A stretch of DNA of 5,463 nt from RGIG3102 sp964649845. GTDB lineage: Bacteria > Bacillota > Clostridia > Oscillospirales > Ruminococcaceae. The stretch lies in assembly GCA_964649845.1 (NCBI GenBank), contig CAZYSS010000106.1:1-5463 (forward strand), read 5' to 3'. The notes below the pieces were generated by a model. It did not search any database, was not told where the DNA came from, and saw nothing but the letters and a program-made list of their open reading frames with translations. This document shows positions 3,970-5,463 of the stretch, one piece after another (the stretch's first letter is position 1; each line of letters begins with the position of its first letter). A program made the position numbers and the translations under genes.

Positions 3970-5463
3970 ATGCTACCCTCGCAATCTCTTCTGGAGTCTG
4001 AGTTTTAACACCCAGCATATATTCACCGAGAATCATATCTGTGATAACTGATGCATCTGGCAGATATGCGGCGATTTTGCCTTCGTTCATAACGATAAGG
4101 CTGTCAGAAAGTTCCAGAACTTCGTTAAGGTCAGCAGAAATAAGCAGAACAGCTGTACCTTCGTCACGGAGTTCAACAAGACGTTTACGGATAAATTCTG
4201 TAGCACCAACGTCGATACCACGAGTAGGCTGGTTAGCAATAACAAGTGCAGGTTTGTTGGAGAATTCACGGGCTACAACAACTTTCTGTACGTTACCGCC
4301 GGAAAGCATCTTAACCTGATCGTCTCTGTCATCACACTTAACAAGGAATTCTTTGATAAGAGCATCTGTCATTTCGTTGATTTTCTTATCATTCATCAGA
4401 ATACCATTGTTGTATTCTTTCTTATAGTATCTGTCAGACAGAATGTTGTCTTTAACAGAGCTGATAAGAGCAGCACCGTATGTATTACGGTCTTCGGAAA
4501 CGTGGGATACACCCAGTTCACGGATTTCTCTGATGGATTTGCCTTTAAGGTCAACGCCTTTTACAGAGATGGAGCCCTGCTGGTAACCAAGAAGACCTGT
4601 GATAGCTTCAGAAATCTGGGACTGACCGTTACCTTCAACACCAGCCATACCAAGGATTTCGCCTTTGCGTACGGAGAATGAGATGTCGTTAACGATTGGT
4701 TTACCAGTATCTGCAATAATTCTGAGGTCTTTAACTTTCAGAACTGTTTCTTCTGGTTTTGCAGGTGTTTTTTCAACTTTGAGAACAACGTCACGGCCAA
4801 CCATCATTCTGGAAATATCTGCTTCTGTAACATCAGCAACGTTAGCTTTACCTACAGATTTGCCAAGACGGAGGATAGTGATTCTGTCACAAAGTTCTTT
4901 GATTTCATGCAGCTTATGGCTAATGAAAACAATAGTATGACCCTGTTCTTTAAGGTGTTTCAATTCAACGAACAGTTCAGCTGTTTCCTGTGGTGTCAGA
5001 ACGGCTGTAGGTTCGTCAAGAATAAGAATTTCAGCGCCACGAACGAGAGCTTTTACGATTTCAACCTTCTGTTTGTTACCAACAGGCAGGTCTTCAACTT
5101 TTGCGCGTGCATCAACTTTGAGGTTGTATTTATTACATGCTTCTTCTGTAATGCGTACAGCTTCTTCAAAGTCGAACATACCGCCTTTTTTAGGTTCCAT
5201 ACCCAGAACAACGTTTTCAGCAACTGTGAGAGATGGTACGAGCATAAAGTGCTGGTGTACCATACCTACGCCATTTGCGATAGCGTCCAGTGGACCATTG
5301 AACCTAACTTCTTTACCTTTCAGTACGATTCTACCTTCTTCAAAAGGTTCAATACCGAAGAGGATTTTCATCAATGTAGATTTGCCTGCGCCGTTTTCAC
5401 CCATCAGCGCATGAATTTCGCCCTTGTTAATGGAGAAAGTAACATCTTTGTTAGCAACAAAGC
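3962..5463 (-). CDS. ABC transporter ATP-binding protein with two nucleotide-binding domains, NupO/YufO-like (5' end outside window)
   Basis: The reading frame runs off the right edge; 499 complete codons are visible, and about 10-18 N-terminal residues are missing compared with the usual 510. Visible residue 1 is the F of FVANKDVTFSINKGEIHAL, the strand leading into Walker A. Domain 1 has Walker A GENGAGKST (21-29), the Q-loop at VHQHF (about 70), signature LPVGNKQ (125-131), Walker B ILILDEP (145-151) and the H-loop at ISHKL (about 182). Domain 2 has a degenerate Walker A GVEGNGQS without the lysine (274-281), a good LSGGNVQ signature (386-392), and Walker B LVIANQPTRGIDVG with Q for the catalytic E (406-419). 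Its H-loop reads SADL. This asymmetry is normal for the RbsA/YufO type, where one ATP site is canonical. It powers import through the two permeases encoded just downstream. A BMP-family binding lipoprotein gene is expected upstream, beyond the edge. Promoter and any operator are also out of view. Confidence 0.95.
   Translation of the reverse strand, partial: FVANKDVTFSINKGEIHALMGENGAGKSTLMKILFGIEPFEEGRIVLKGKEVRFNGPLDAIANGVGMVHQHFMLVPSLTVAENVVLGMEPKKGGMFDFEEAVRITEEACNKYNLKVDARAKVEDLPVGNKQKVEIVKALVRGAEILILDEPTAVLTPQETAELFVELKHLKEQGHTIVFISHKLHEIKELCDRITILRLGKSVGKANVADVTEADISRMMVGRDVVLKVEKTPAKPEETVLKVKDLRIIADTGKPIVNDISFSVRKGEILGMAGVEGNGQSQISEAITGLLGYQQGSISVKGVDLKGKSIREIRELGVSHVSEDRNTYGAALISSVKDNILSDRYYKKEYNNGILMNDKKINEMTDALIKEFLVKCDDRDDQVKMLSGGNVQKVVVAREFSNKPALVIANQPTRGIDVGATEFIRKRLVELRDEGTAVLLISADLNEVLELSDSLIVMNEGKIAAYLPDASVITDMILGEYMLGVKTQTPEEIARVAYD

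Noticed and set aside
4590..4660. Degenerate Walker A and Q-for-E in the second ATPase domain as signs of a broken gene
   Set aside because: The same asymmetry is standard in the RbsA/YufO-type tandem ATPases, so it is a family feature rather than decay.
5402..5404. ATG at 5404 as the start of the ABC ATPase
   Set aside because: It would begin the protein inside Walker A (M-GENGAGKST), cutting off the first beta strands. The frame continues upstream with FVANKDVTFSINKGEIHAL, so the true start is beyond the window.

Overview
The window looks like chromosomal DNA of a low-to-moderate GC Gram-positive-type bacterium (Bacillota, probably an anaerobic clostridial or Negativicutes relative). The reasons are AGGAGG-type ribosome binding sites, sigma-A style promoters, hairpin-plus-T-tract terminators, a CCA-encoding tRNA gene and a NupOPQ (YufOPQ)-like nucleoside ABC transporter. 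No marker gene fixes the genus.

Positions 1-148 are the right end of an IS3-family insertion sequence: the last 28 codons of its transposase (stop at 85-87) and then a terminal inverted repeat ending in CAGTTCA at 148. The rest of the element lies to the left of the window. About 75 bases beyond the IS end, a 132-residue membrane protein of unknown function (225-623, +) starts behind an extended -10 promoter. It converges on a 312-residue membrane-anchored XRE-family regulator (654-1592, -), and the two share a hairpin terminator. After its membrane segments the regulator carries what looks like a thioredoxin-fold domain without the CXXC pair. This is the most unusual protein in the window.

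Positions 1665-1816 hold a self-contained tRNA-Pro(GGG) transcription unit on the minus strand, with a good -35/-10 pair and its own terminator. It sits directly downstream of the terminator (1828-1857) of the large minus-strand operon.

Positions 1874-5463 are the 3' part of that operon, transcribed right to left: a tandem ABC ATPase (5' end outside the window), permease 1 and permease 2. The stop and start codons of neighbouring genes overlap (ATGACTAG and TAATG), so translation is probably coupled. The set matches the nucleoside-type ABC importers that work with a BMP-family (Med/PnrA-like) substrate-binding lipoprotein. That lipoprotein gene is not in the window and would be expected just upstream, beyond the right edge. 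The ATPase would drive import of a purine or pyrimidine nucleoside through the permease heterodimer. The exact substrate cannot be read from the sequence.
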